A stretch of 17,333 nucleotides of DNA from JAIQFR01 sp041494445 (lineage in GTDB: Bacteria; Acidobacteriota; Polarisedimenticolia; Polarisedimenticolales; JAIQFR01): NCBI GenBank assembly GCA_041494445.1, contig JBGQAU010000072.1, forward strand, positions 1-17,333. Direction: 5' to 3'. The notes beneath the pieces were generated by a model. That model was not told the DNA's origin. It saw only the letters and a program-made list of their open reading frames with translations, and did not search any database. The number at the start of each line of letters is the position of its first letter. The first letter of the stretch is position 1. The position numbers and the translations under genes were made by a program. This document shows, one piece after another, positions 1 through 7,341 of this stretch.

Positions 1-40
1 CAGGTGCGGTCAATGCCACCGAGTTCGTTCTCGGTCTCAT
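1..40 (-). CDS. 5' end of an unidentified gene (partial)
   Basis: An ATG at 40-38 on the minus strand opens a frame of 13 codons (MRPRTNSVALTAP) that runs off the left edge without a stop. A strong Shine-Dalgarno stretch (GGAGAGGAGGA, 58-48) sits with the GGAGG core 8 bases before the ATG, and a candidate promoter lies just upstream (94-66). Those two signals are the only support; the 13 residues are too few to assign a family. It would be read away from the glycerate kinase gene, downstream of it on the same strand, with its own promoter. Confidence 0.35.
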   Translation of the reverse strand, partial: MRPRTNSVALTAP

Positions 41-65
41 GGGTGGGTCCTCCTCTCCACGTCCG

Positions 66-94
66 GAGATACCACACCCATCGAGATATGTAAA
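66..94 (-). promoter_or_regulatory. Candidate promoter for the left-edge partial gene
   Basis: On the minus strand TTTACA (94-89) is followed after exactly 17 bases by TATCTC (71-66). The first matches the sigma70 -35 consensus at 5 of 6 bases, the second the -10 at 3 of 6. The stretch is noticeably AT-richer than its surroundings. Transcription would start about 20 bases before the ATG at 40, leaving a leader that holds the Shine-Dalgarno site. The -10 box is weak, so this is tentative. Confidence 0.3.
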
Positions 95-114
95 GTAACT
101 TCTGTGTCAGTACA

Positions 115-1500
115 CTAGCCCAGCATGAGCACCTGCACGTCGCCGACGTGCGCCCCCGTCGACCCGGTGACCACGACGTCGCGAAGCGTCCGGAGGAGGG
201 CGTATGCGTCGTGGGCACGGAGCGCGGCTTCGGTATCGAGCCCGGAATCCCGCGCGCGGCGCACGGTATCGCCGGTGGCCAACGCACCCGCCGCGGACAG
301 GGCGCCGTCGGCCCCGTCCGTGCCGAGCGAGGCGAGTATCGCGGCCTCGATGCCGTCGAGCTCCAGCGCCGCCTGGAGGACCAGCTCCTGGTTCCTTGCG
401 ACGTGGTCGTCGAGATCGCCGCGGAGGGTGGTCGCGCCGGCTGCGATGACGCACTGCGGCGGCTTCCCGGGCCGGCGCATTTCGGCCAGGGAACGCGCCA
501 TCTCTCCCAGCAGCCGTCCCACCTCCCGCGCATCGCCGACGAGCTCGTTGGACAGGACCTGCGAGTCGTACCCCAGCTTCTCCGCTTCGTGGAGCGCGGC
601 TTCGGCGACCCCCCTCGATCCGGCCACCATGCGCGCCTCGACGCGCGAGAAGCACGGGTGTCCCTCCTTGGGTGTCTCAGCGATCTCTCCGGCCAGGCAG
701 CGCTCGAGGTGGCCGCGTACCGCCAGGGGGAGGTCGGTCCACACGCCGTGGCGCCTGAGAGTCGAGCGCACCTCGCGGATGCGGGCGCGGTCGGGCGACA
801 TCGGGCCCGAGGCGACCAGGTCCACCCGGTCGCCGGGGACGTCGGAGACGACCAGCGCCAGCGCCCGGGCCTCGGCGCACCGGAGCGCGAGGCCGCCGCC
901 CTTCAGCGCGTCGAGGCGCTTCCGGACTACCGCCAGGTCGCCCGTGGGGGCGCCGGCCCGGATCAGGCGGCCGGTCACCTCGGCGAGTTCCTCGATGCGC
1001 ACCCCTTCGTGCGGCAGCGCGGCGACGGACGAGCCGCCGCCCGACAGGAGCAGGAGCACGAGGTCCGAAGCCGGCGCGCCGCCGACGATCTCCATGGCGG
1101 CCCGCGCCGCCTCGACGCTTCGTTCGTCCGGGAGCGGGTGACCGGCGACGAATCGCCGGATCGGCTCGGGGGCGGCGGTGGAGAAACCCGGCGGGACTGC
1201 CACGATGCCCCCGGCGAGGCGCTCGGCGTAGATCTCACACGCCCCGCGGGTCATGGCGGACGCCGCCTTGCCCAGCGCGACGATCCACACGCGCCCGCCG
1301 GCGAGCACCGAGGGCGGGGCGGCCCGGAGGGAGCGAGCGACCGCGGCTTCCGGATCGGCGGCGGAGATCGCCCGGCGCAGGACCGTCTCGGCGTCCTTGC
1401 GGAGGTCGGCGTCGTTGCGGCGGCCGGAGGAGGCGGGGCAGGCCCGCGTGCCCGGGCCGGACGGGGCGAGCCAACGCCTGACGCTCCTGATGATGGCCAT
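115..1500 (-). CDS. Glycerate 2-kinase (DUF4147/MOFRL family)
   Basis: A 461-residue cytosolic enzyme expected to phosphorylate D-glycerate to 2-phosphoglycerate with ATP; the family has often been mislabelled hydroxypyruvate reductase. Family signatures run in order: GKAASAM (residues 77-83), the SGGGSS loop (153-158), VRKRLDALKGG (about 192-202), SDVPGD...ASGP (219-233), ARNQE (368-372, usually GRNQE) and the C-terminal MOFRL motif GTDGADG (393-399). The frame is open 33 codons further upstream, but the ATG at 1500 has a GGAGGG site (1513-1508) seven bases before it, while the upstream GTG has none at useful spacing, so I chose 1500. The first 30 or so residues are poorly conserved-looking and Arg/Pro-rich. 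Nothing nearby belongs to glycerate metabolism, so its pathway role (serine cycle, glyoxylate or sugar-acid breakdown) is open. Repeat copy A lies in its upstream gap. Confidence 0.9.
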   Translation of the reverse strand: MAIIRSVRRWLAPSGPGTRACPASSGRRNDADLRKDAETVLRRAISAADPEAAVARSLRAAPPSVLAGGRVWIVALGKAASAMTRGACEIYAERLAGGIVAVPPGFSTAAPEPIRRFVAGHPLPDERSVEAARAAMEIVGGAPASDLVLLLLSGGGSSVAALPHEGVRIEELAEVTGRLIRAGAPTGDLAVVRKRLDALKGGGLALRCAEARALALVVSDVPGDRVDLVASGPMSPDRARIREVRSTLRRHGVWTDLPLAVRGHLERCLAGEIAETPKEGHPCFSRVEARMVAGSRGVAEAALHEAEKLGYDSQVLSNELVGDAREVGRLLGEMARSLAEMRRPGKPPQCVIAAGATTLRGDLDDHVARNQELVLQAALELDGIEAAILASLGTDGADGALSAAGALATGDTVRRARDSGLDTEAALRAHDAYALLRTLRDVVVTGSTGAHVGDVQVLMLG

Positions 1501-1909
1501 GTCGGTACCCTCCACGGGAACCGGTACGGCCACTCCTTCCGCAAGATCCGCGCGCGGGGCGCCGCCCGCCGCTCCGGGCTTTTCCCTCGGCGAAACCACG
1601 CTCCGGAAATGCGGGTTACGAGAAACGCTCTACGGGAGCATTCGACCGGGAGAGGAGCCGACGAGGATCGGTCGGCCGCGACGCTGCCGACGGACTCGGC
1701 GCGACGGGGCAGACCCGGCGCCGTGGCGTCCGTTCGCTCACCGGCCCGGGCACCGGGAGGAGAATGTGATTGGGTGATGATTTCGGCGCTGGGAGGCAGG
1801 GTGACATGAGAGCCCGTTCTCCGACGTGGCCCTCGGATCCGCAGCTTGAACGTCTTGTCCCCCGCGGGCTCGGGCGGTCGCCGGTCCGTCCGGGCTAGCC
1901 GATCCTGTC
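1501..1909. other. Gene-free gap of 409 bases
   Basis: This gap separates the GT2 gene from the glycerate kinase gene. It holds the Shine-Dalgarno site of the kinase (1508-1513) and dispersed repeat copy A (1745-1826). Open frames cross it on both strands, but they are Arg/Pro/Gly-rich read-through frames with no family motif. I see no convincing rho-independent terminator with a T-run for the GT2 gene and no clear promoter for the kinase. Confidence 0.6.
1745..1826 (-). repeat. Dispersed intergenic repeat, copy A
   Basis: One of three 80-82 bp copies found in this window. On the plus strand it begins with the hairpin CCCGG-GCA-CCGGG (1745-1757), then AGGAGAAT, a core containing GGGTGATG and TTTCGG, then GTGAC, and ends TTCTCCGACG. 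By eye roughly four fifths of positions match copy C, with one single-base gap. The ends GGAGAA (1759-1764) and TTCTCC (1817-1822) could pair. It starts 84 bases past the stop of the minus-strand GT2 gene. Strand is given as minus because every copy follows a minus-strand stop codon; the true reading direction is unknown. Confidence 0.8.
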
Positions 1910-2851
1910 TTACCGTAGCCGCTGCGACTCCTGGATGTCCAGGACGACGCCCTGGAGCACGAGCTGAAACCCCAGGACGAGCGGCACGAGCGCGAGCATG
2001 ATCGTGCCCGTCATGGTAGCGACGTCGGTGATCAGGGTGCGGATCCAGATGAAGGCACCGAAGCCGACTCCCCAAGAGAACAGGATCAGACCCGAGAAAA
2101 GAAAAACCGCCACGGGCGAGAGGTCCACGACGACGTACCGGACGACGAGCCGGCGGAAGAAGCGGCGCAGCAGCAGCCACGGAAACGTGACGGCGACCCT
2201 GGACCATCCGATGTCGGAGACCTCGTCGCCGTACCGCGCGGGGATGCCGACGTCCCGCACTCGCGCCGAGCGCAAGTTCAGCTCGACGAGCATGTCGTTC
2301 TCGAAGAAGTACCTTCGGTGGATCCGCTCGAAGTTGAGCTTCCGCAGCGCAGCCGCCTTGATGGCGACGTAGCCGTTCTGTGGGTCGAACACGTGCCAGT
2401 AACCGGAGGCGAGCTTCGTCAGGAACGTCGTCACGATGTTCGCCAGGACGCGCTGGCGGGGCATGCCCGCGAGAGAGCGGCTCGACAGGAAACGGTTCCC
2501 CTTGGCATAGTCGTACCCCTCGTCGATCAGCGCGTCCAGGAGCGAAGCCAGATGATCGGGCGCCATCTGTCCGTCTCCGTCCATCTTGGCCACGATGTCG
2601 CAGCCCCGTTCGAGGGCTTCCGCGTAACCGAGGAGCGTGGCGCCTCCCACGCCCCGGTTCTCGGGCGTCCGGATCACGGTGACGCGCGGATCGCCTGCCG
2701 AGCGGGCCTCCTCCGAGGTCCGGTCGATGCTGGCGTCGTCGACGACGATGACCACGTCCACGAAAGCCGGCAGGCTGGCCACCACCTGGCGGACGAAGGC
2801 TTCCTCGTTGAACGCGGGAACGACGACGCCGATTCGCGAGCCCTTGTACAT
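1910..2851 (-). CDS. Family 2 glycosyltransferase with C-terminal membrane helices
   Basis: A 313-residue inverting GT-A glycosyltransferase, probably moving a sugar from a nucleotide donor to a polyprenyl-phosphate or lipid acceptor at the inner membrane face. The GT2 fold shows in VVVPAFNEE (9-17), IVVDDAS (35-41, nucleotide binding) and the DGDGQM metal motif (91-96). Two hydrophobic segments follow at about 248-270 and 280-303, the layout of the DPM1/GtrB-like group. The acceptor and sugar cannot be read from the sequence. It is the last gene of a three-gene leftward cassette, starting 34 bases after the membrane protein ends; that spacer holds a small CTCCC-GAGA-GGGAG hairpin (2864-2877). 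The start is the conventional one for the family, although its GAGG abuts the ATG and the better GGGAG lies about 13 bases away. Confidence 0.88.
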   Translation of the reverse strand: MYKGSRIGVVVPAFNEEAFVRQVVASLPAFVDVVIVVDDASIDRTSEEARSAGDPRVTVIRTPENRGVGGATLLGYAEALERGCDIVAKMDGDGQMAPDHLASLLDALIDEGYDYAKGNRFLSSRSLAGMPRQRVLANIVTTFLTKLASGYWHVFDPQNGYVAIKAAALRKLNFERIHRRYFFENDMLVELNLRSARVRDVGIPARYGDEVSDIGWSRVAVTFPWLLLRRFFRRLVVRYVVVDLSPVAVFLFSGLILFSWGVGFGAFIWIRTLITDVATMTGTIMLALVPLVLGFQLVLQGVVLDIQESQRLR

Positions 2852-2885
2852 CCTCGGTTCTCACTCCCGAGAGGGAGGGGCAATT

Positions 2886-4871
2886 CTAACCGGGATCCAG
2901 AGACCATCGGTAGCGATAGACCCAGAGCCCGGTCTCGGGATAGGTGAAGAGCGGGGCCGCGAGCTTCAGGAAGCGCTCGTCCGTCGCCTCATACGGGAGG
3001 ACGGCGTAGCGGACGCCGAGCCGTCTCCACGCCTCGTTCGCCGGGTCGATCTCGATGGTGTAAATATCCGCGGACCCCGTTTGGACGAACGCGATACCGG
3101 TGCCGGTGGTGGGCTCGAGGATCATGTGGGCCAGGCGGTTGTAGGTGCTCGACTGGAGTCCGCCGGGATCGAGCACGCGCAGGTCCTCGAGCGGCGGCAC
3201 GAAGCAGGTGCCGTTGAAGACCGCGGCGCCCGCGGCCTTGATGTAGTCCGCCATGTAGAGACTGCGGTACGCGGTCCAGCGGCCTCGAGGGTCCTCCCGT
3301 GCGATCCGGGACACCGTGTCGAAAAGCCGGCTCCCGGTGATCGGCGTCAGGCCCTTCGTGATCGGATTCACGAGACCGTAACTCACGAGATTCGGGATCA
3401 GGACGCACGCGGCGAGGGCCGGCACGTTCCTCCCGAGAAGGAAGAAACAGGCCATCCCGGCCACGGCGCACACCAGGGTGACCTGCGGAATCGATGCGAA
3501 CCCTCCGGTCGAGCGGTTGAAATGAGCGGCGAACAGCGCGAGCAGCGCCACGAACCCGCCGGTCAGGACGATTCGTGCCCAACCCGGCGGCCGCGAACGG
3601 CACCCGTCCCGTTCGCTCAGCGACACGCAGCACCAGAGGATGCTGGCGAGGCCGAGTCCGAGAAGCGCTCGAACTCCGGGAACTCGGCTGAACCCCGACG
3701 CGACGGCGATCGCGCGGGGCCAGCCCCAGAGCGTCCAGGAGAGGAGGACCGCGATGTAGGCGAGGAGCCCCCAGTGGAGCGCCGACACCTTCAGCCGCCG
3801 CACGAGTCGCATCGCGAGGCAGGCCAGCGGAACGGGGAACAACAGGACGAAATTACTCGCCTCGCAGACGTTGTTCCAGTCGAGGGGAATCGACTTCTCG
3901 CTCATGAAAAAGCCGAAGAAGCCCCCGAAAACCTGGGCGAGACCGACGTCACCTCCGGCCAGCGCCCGCGCCCCCGGGTAGACCGTCGCCCGGAGGCGCG
4001 CGAGGGTGTCCCAAGCGTCTCGGGCGTAGAGCAAGAGCGCCGTACCGGTGAGAGCGCCGGCCGAGGCCGCCGCCGCCAACCGGAAGCCGAGGTGCCGCCT
4101 GAACGAGCCGCTCCCGAGCCCGGGTCCCAATATCGCGGGCAGGATCGCCAGGCCGAGGTAGAACAGGGGCACCTGGAACGGTGGGTAGAGGCAAAGCGCG
4201 AAGTTCACGGAGCAGACCGCGAAGAGGAGCGCCCCCGTCGCGATCCCCTTCCGGGTTGGGGCGAGCGTCAGGAGACGGATCGCGACGAGGACCAGGGCGA
4301 AACACCCGACCATCTCGGGGAACAGCGCAGGCGACGAGAACCACCACTGCGTGAAGCCCGACAGGAATACCCAGGCGGTGCCGAGGAGCGACGCGCGAAA
4401 ATCGCCGCCGGTCAGGAGTATCAACAAAAGGAAGACGCCGGAGTCGAGGATGAACGCCTTCATGTTCCAGTAGAAGGCGTGAGCCCTCTCGAGATCGAAG
4501 AGGAAGTAGCCCCAGAACTGCGGCCGGAAGAGCGTCGAGAAATGCCGGACCGGGACGTTGATCACGAGCGGCACGCTCGCCGAACCCCAGCTTCGGTTCG
4601 TCGTGGGAAACGGCGGATTCTGATGGGCTTGACTGAGGATGGCGGGGGTGAGAACTGCCCACTCGTCCGCGCGGATCTTCTTGGGCGTTCCCAGCACCTG
4701 GCCGGCGTTCAGGTTCCGCTCGTTGAGCGCCTGCGTCCAGATGCCGATCGAGGATCCGCTCAGACCGAGAACCGTCTCGAGTAGCAGGATGCTCGCGAGG
4801 ACGGCGAACAGCACCAGCGCCCTGCGGTCGAGTGGCATCGAAGCCGCCACGTGGGTCGTGGGATCGTCCAT
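2886..4871 (-). CDS. Large multi-pass membrane protein, GT-C/YfhO-like architecture
   Basis: A 661-residue integral membrane protein with about 11-13 hydrophobic segments between residues 15 and 500 and a soluble C-terminal domain of about 155 residues. This architecture (helix bundle plus a terminal extracytoplasmic domain) is that of GT-C polyprenyl-phosphate-sugar-dependent glycosyltransferases and YfhO-like proteins. The early stretch IRADEW, followed by a long extracytoplasmic loop, resembles a group of uncharacterised membrane proteins (I think the DUF7657 group, unverified). It stops 34 bases before a membrane-anchored GT2, a pairing seen where one protein charges a lipid carrier and the other uses it. 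That role is inferred; no catalytic residue can be named. The start at 4871 follows the methyltransferase stop by 4 bases; a second in-frame ATG at residue 12 is possible. Confidence 0.7.
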   Translation of the reverse strand: MDDPTTHVAASMPLDRRALVLFAVLASILLLETVLGLSGSSIGIWTQALNERNLNAGQVLGTPKKIRADEWAVLTPAILSQAHQNPPFPTTNRSWGSASVPLVINVPVRHFSTLFRPQFWGYFLFDLERAHAFYWNMKAFILDSGVFLLLILLTGGDFRASLLGTAWVFLSGFTQWWFSSPALFPEMVGCFALVLVAIRLLTLAPTRKGIATGALLFAVCSVNFALCLYPPFQVPLFYLGLAILPAILGPGLGSGSFRRHLGFRLAAAASAGALTGTALLLYARDAWDTLARLRATVYPGARALAGGDVGLAQVFGGFFGFFMSEKSIPLDWNNVCEASNFVLLFPVPLACLAMRLVRRLKVSALHWGLLAYIAVLLSWTLWGWPRAIAVASGFSRVPGVRALLGLGLASILWCCVSLSERDGCRSRPPGWARIVLTGGFVALLALFAAHFNRSTGGFASIPQVTLVCAVAGMACFFLLGRNVPALAACVLIPNLVSYGLVNPITKGLTPITGSRLFDTVSRIAREDPRGRWTAYRSLYMADYIKAAGAAVFNGTCFVPPLEDLRVLDPGGLQSSTYNRLAHMILEPTTGTGIAFVQTGSADIYTIEIDPANEAWRRLGVRYAVLPYEATDERFLKLAAPLFTYPETGLWVYRYRWSLDPG

Positions 4872-4875
4872 GGAC

Positions 4876-5682
4876 TCAGGAGCCCGAGGCGGCCGGACCG
4901 TCCGCGGGCGGGCGCCGCCGGAACGAAGCCACCTCGAACAGCCTCAGGAAGAAGAACAGCCGCCGCCGATCCCGGAGGGTGAAGTTCTCTTCGAGCGCCG
5001 CGAAGACCTGTCCCACGTTCCAGTGATGGTAGTCGCCCTTTCCCGCGAATCCCGCGGTCACCCGGCCGAGCTTGTATAGCAGGTTTTCCGTAGGTCCGGA
5101 CACGATGAGGAGCGCATCCGGACGGAGGACCCGGGAGAGCTCGCGGCTTATCCCCTGGAGATCGTTGACGTGCTCCAGGACGTCGAGGCAGAAGGCCAGG
5201 TCGACCGAGGCGTCGGGCAACGGGATGGGGAGCGTAAGAACCCGGGAGAGCCGGACGTTCGCGAGACCGTAGGACGCCGAGAGGCGTGCGGCCGCGGTAA
5301 TGTCCTTGTCGCACGCGATGACCTCCGCCGAGATCGAAGCGAGGAGCCTCAGCAGGACGCCGGTGCCGGTCCCGTAGTCGAGGGCCCTCGCTGGATGCAT
5401 CCCCTCGGTGAGGTCCAGGCTGAGCTCGAGCCGCTTCCGCATGAGCCACCGGATGAGGGGGTTGGGGTGGGTGTAGGACGGGACCGCCATTTCGTCGGCG
5501 ACCGAGCCGGGCAGGCCGGCGGCGCTCTCGCGGAGGGCGCGGGTATCGACCAAGACGCGCGCGTCGGATCGTTTCAACCCACCACCGGCGGTGCGAGCCG
5601 GCGCCCGTCCACCACGCCGGCCCTCTCCCTGGAAATCCGTCGTCGACGGCTCGAGCCTGTCGTCGCGCAAGCGGGACTGCAT
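4876..5682 (-). CDS. Class I SAM-dependent methyltransferase
   Basis: Residues 99-108 carry the SAM-binding motif I (ALDYGTGTGV), Asp125 in ACDKD is the expected ribose-binding acid, and LDVLEHV (166-172) is the post-II/III signature of the Methyltransf_11 group. Small-molecule, lipid or sugar targets are all possible. The first 64 residues are Arg/Gly-rich and not like the family, and neither the ATG at 5682 nor the ATG at residue 65 (MAVPSYTHPN, about 5490) has a Shine-Dalgarno site, so the true start is uncertain and the protein may be about 204 residues. It is the first gene of the cassette and ends 4 bases before the membrane protein starts, which implies cotranscription and a role in modifying the same product. 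A 13-codon open frame just upstream (MSNGND, starting near 5742) has no visible support. Confidence 0.82.
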   Translation of the reverse strand: MQSRLRDDRLEPSTTDFQGEGRRGGRAPARTAGGGLKRSDARVLVDTRALRESAAGLPGSVADEMAVPSYTHPNPLIRWLMRKRLELSLDLTEGMHPARALDYGTGTGVLLRLLASISAEVIACDKDITAAARLSASYGLANVRLSRVLTLPIPLPDASVDLAFCLDVLEHVNDLQGISRELSRVLRPDALLIVSGPTENLLYKLGRVTAGFAGKGDYHHWNVGQVFAALEENFTLRDRRRLFFFLRLFEVASFRRRPPADGPAASGS

Positions 5683-5762
5683 GCTACCACGCGCGATGGG
5701 CCTACGGGCACGCCACGATCGTTCTGTCGTTCCCGTTGCTCATGACGCTGTGCGTGCCGGCG

Positions 5763-5843
5763 CCCGGGCACGGGAAGGAGAATCGGTCTAGGTGGTGGGT
5801 TTCGGGGTGGAGGCGGGGTGATATGAGGGCCCCTTCTCGGACG
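5763..5843 (-). repeat. Dispersed intergenic repeat, copy B
   Basis: The second copy of the 80-82 bp repeat. Plus-strand landmarks match copies A and C: hairpin CCCG-GGCA-CGGG (5763-5774), AGGAGAAT, a core with GGTGGTG and TTTCGG, GTGATATGAGG, then CCTTCTCGGACG at the right end. A longer stem is possible here (CGTGCC 5753-5758 with GGCACG 5767-5772). It starts 40 bases beyond the stop of gluQ and lies 80 bases before the methyltransferase start. With copy A it brackets the methyltransferase, membrane protein and GT2 genes as direct repeats about 3.9 kb apart. Confidence 0.8.
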
Positions 5844-5883
5844 TCGCCCACCTTCGCTATCCCCCCAGCCCCGCTCTCGGAGA

Positions 5884-6891
5884 CTAGATTTCCGCGGGGT
5901 CGAGCCGGATCCCCTCGGGCGCCGGGCCGACCCGCTCGAGCGAGAACCCCTCGACGAGATCCGAGGCACGCACGGGCAGGCTCGTCTCGCGCAAGCCCAA
6001 GAGACACGCGAGGCGCCCGACGACCCGCTCCGCCGTGAGCCCGGCCTCGCGAAGCTCGCGGATCGACGCTCCAGCGTGGCGCTTCGAGAGGCGAACGCCG
6101 TCGGGCCCGAGAAAGAGCGGCACGTGGCCGAACGCGGGAAGGGTGAGGCCGAGCGCCCGGAAGAGCCGGATCTGCCGGGAGGTGGAGGCCAGGAGGTCGT
6201 CGCCGCGGACGACCTCGGTGATCCCCATCGCCGCGTCGTCCACCACCACGGCGAGCTGGTACGCGGCCGTCCCGTCGGCGCGCCTCACCACGAAGTCGCC
6301 CGGCGCGGCGCTCCTGCACGCTCCGCGGACGCGGTCCTCGAAGGAGGACGCCTCCTCCGCTTCCACCCGGAACCTCCACGCGTGCGGCCTCCCCGCAGCG
6401 ATGCGCCGGGCCGCCTCGGCGGGATCCAGCGCGCGGCAGGTCCCCGGGTAGAGGACCTCGTCCCCCGGCTCCTGGGGTGCGCTCGCGGCGGTGGCGACGT
6501 CCCGCCGGCTGCAGAAGCACGGGTACACCCGCGCCGCGGCGCGGAGGCGCTCGAACGCCGCCTCGTACAGCGCCGTCCGGCGGGTTTGCTCGTAAGGAGC
6601 GTGGGGACCTCCCACGTCGGGCCCTTCGTCCCAGTCGAGCCCGAGCCAGGCGAGGTCCTCGAGGATCCGCTCCGCCGTCCCGCGCCGAACGCGCGGCCGG
6701 TCCAGGTCCTCCATTCGGATCACGAAGGCCCCGGCGCGGGAGCGAGCCGAGAGCCACGCGAGAAGCGCCGTCGAGGCGTTCCCGAGGTGGAGGTCGCCGG
6801 TGGGGCTCGGCGCATAGCGGCCGCGCGGCGCCGCCGCCGGTCCGGCCCCGGCCGTGGCCGCCGACCACGCGAGGACCCGCGCCGCGGTCAC
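5884..6891 (-). CDS. gluQ: Glutamyl-Q tRNA(Asp) synthetase
   Basis: GluQ activates glutamate and attaches it to the queuosine base at position 34 of tRNA(Asp). It is a truncated relative of glutamyl-tRNA synthetase without the anticodon-binding domain. At 335 residues it is slightly longer than the usual 290-310. It shows the N-terminal RYAPSPTGDLHLGN block (25-38, HIGH equivalent HLGN), MEDLD (60-64), the zinc ligands Cys125, Cys127, Tyr148 and Cys152 that mark this family, and RLSKRH (267-272) for the KMSKS loop. Absence of an anticodon-binding domain separates it from GltX. The start is a GTG at 6891-6889 with no strong Shine-Dalgarno site, and 20 or so Ala-rich residues precede the conserved block. 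It stands alone, divergent from the plus-strand membrane cluster, with repeat copy B downstream. Confidence 0.92.
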   Translation of the reverse strand: MTAARVLAWSAATAGAGPAAAPRGRYAPSPTGDLHLGNASTALLAWLSARSRAGAFVIRMEDLDRPRVRRGTAERILEDLAWLGLDWDEGPDVGGPHAPYEQTRRTALYEAAFERLRAAARVYPCFCSRRDVATAASAPQEPGDEVLYPGTCRALDPAEAARRIAAGRPHAWRFRVEAEEASSFEDRVRGACRSAAPGDFVVRRADGTAAYQLAVVVDDAAMGITEVVRGDDLLASTSRQIRLFRALGLTLPAFGHVPLFLGPDGVRLSKRHAGASIRELREAGLTAERVVGRLACLLGLRETSLPVRASDLVEGFSLERVGPAPEGIRLDPAEI

Positions 6892-6956
6892 GGTTGTCTC
6901 GTCTCACGGCCAAGCATCGCCCCATGTTGCCACGGTCAGCCCTTCACGTCGCCTTC

Positions 6957-6985
6957 TTGCCCGCCCTCGGCTCGGAACCTAGATT
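6957..6985 (+). promoter_or_regulatory. Candidate promoter giving a leaderless transcript
   Basis: TTGCCC (6957-6962) and TAGATT (6980-6985) are separated by exactly 17 bases; each matches its sigma70 box at 4 of 6 positions. The ATG of the small membrane protein begins 7 bases after the -10 box, where transcription itself should begin, and no Shine-Dalgarno site precedes it. A leaderless mRNA is the simplest reading. It may drive the start of the plus-strand membrane cluster. Confidence 0.4.
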
Positions 6986-6991
6986 CTCCCC

Positions 6992-7267
6992 ATGCGCAGA
7001 CAGGGCTCCGGCTTCGGCTTCGTCGTGCTCCTCGTCGTCCTCGTCGTGGTGCTCTTCCTGGCCTCGCGCGCCTTCAAGTCCACGCTGCCTGCCGCGACGG
7101 CGCTCGCGAAGCCGTCGCCGGCCGACCAGGAGGCCCAGGAATCGGCCGCCTCGCAGGGGGGAGAGGCCATCCGGCCGTCGCGGATGCCGGACCTCAAGGA
7201 CGTCAAGCGGACCACCGATGCCCACGCGAAGCAGGTCCGGGAGGCGGTCGAGACGACCCGGGAGTAG
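6992..7267 (+). CDS. Small single-pass membrane protein, unknown function
   Basis: A 91-residue protein that I do not recognise. Residues 9-26 form one strong Val/Leu/Phe-rich membrane helix preceded by two arginines, so the N-terminus should face the cytoplasm and the remaining 65 polar residues should be extracytoplasmic (or it is a signal anchor). The tail is Ala/Glu/Lys-rich, probably helical, with no cysteine or recognisable domain. The start has no Shine-Dalgarno site but lies 7 bases past a candidate -10 box. It is the first plus-strand gene, 74 bases ahead of the DedA gene, and could be an accessory of the membrane cluster; that is position-based inference only. Confidence 0.6.
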   Translation: MRRQGSGFGFVVLLVVLVVVLFLASRAFKSTLPAATALAKPSPADQEAQESAASQGGEAIRPSRMPDLKDVKRTTDAHAKQVREAVETTRE

Positions 7268-7341
7268 AAGCCCCTCGCCCGCCTCACCGGGAACGCGCCC
7301 CTTGACGCGCGGCGATTCGCGGCAAATCCTAGCGCCCGACC

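Noticed and set aside
148..1809. A 553-codon open frame on the plus strand
   Set aside because: It is antisense to the glycerate kinase, which carries all its family motifs. It also runs through repeat copy A and has no recognisable domain.
1826..1909. Rho-independent terminator after the GT2 gene
   Set aside because: Only weak GC stems can be drawn and there is no T-run on the minus strand.
2637..4784. A 715-codon open frame on the plus strand
   Set aside because: It is antisense to the large membrane protein and GT2, very rich in Arg/Glu/Gly/Pro, with no hydrophobic or catalytic pattern. The minus-strand frames carry real domains.
5704..5742. A 13-codon frame (MSNGND...) upstream of the methyltransferase as a leader peptide
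   Set aside because: It has no Shine-Dalgarno site, no run of regulatory codons and no attenuator hairpin after it.
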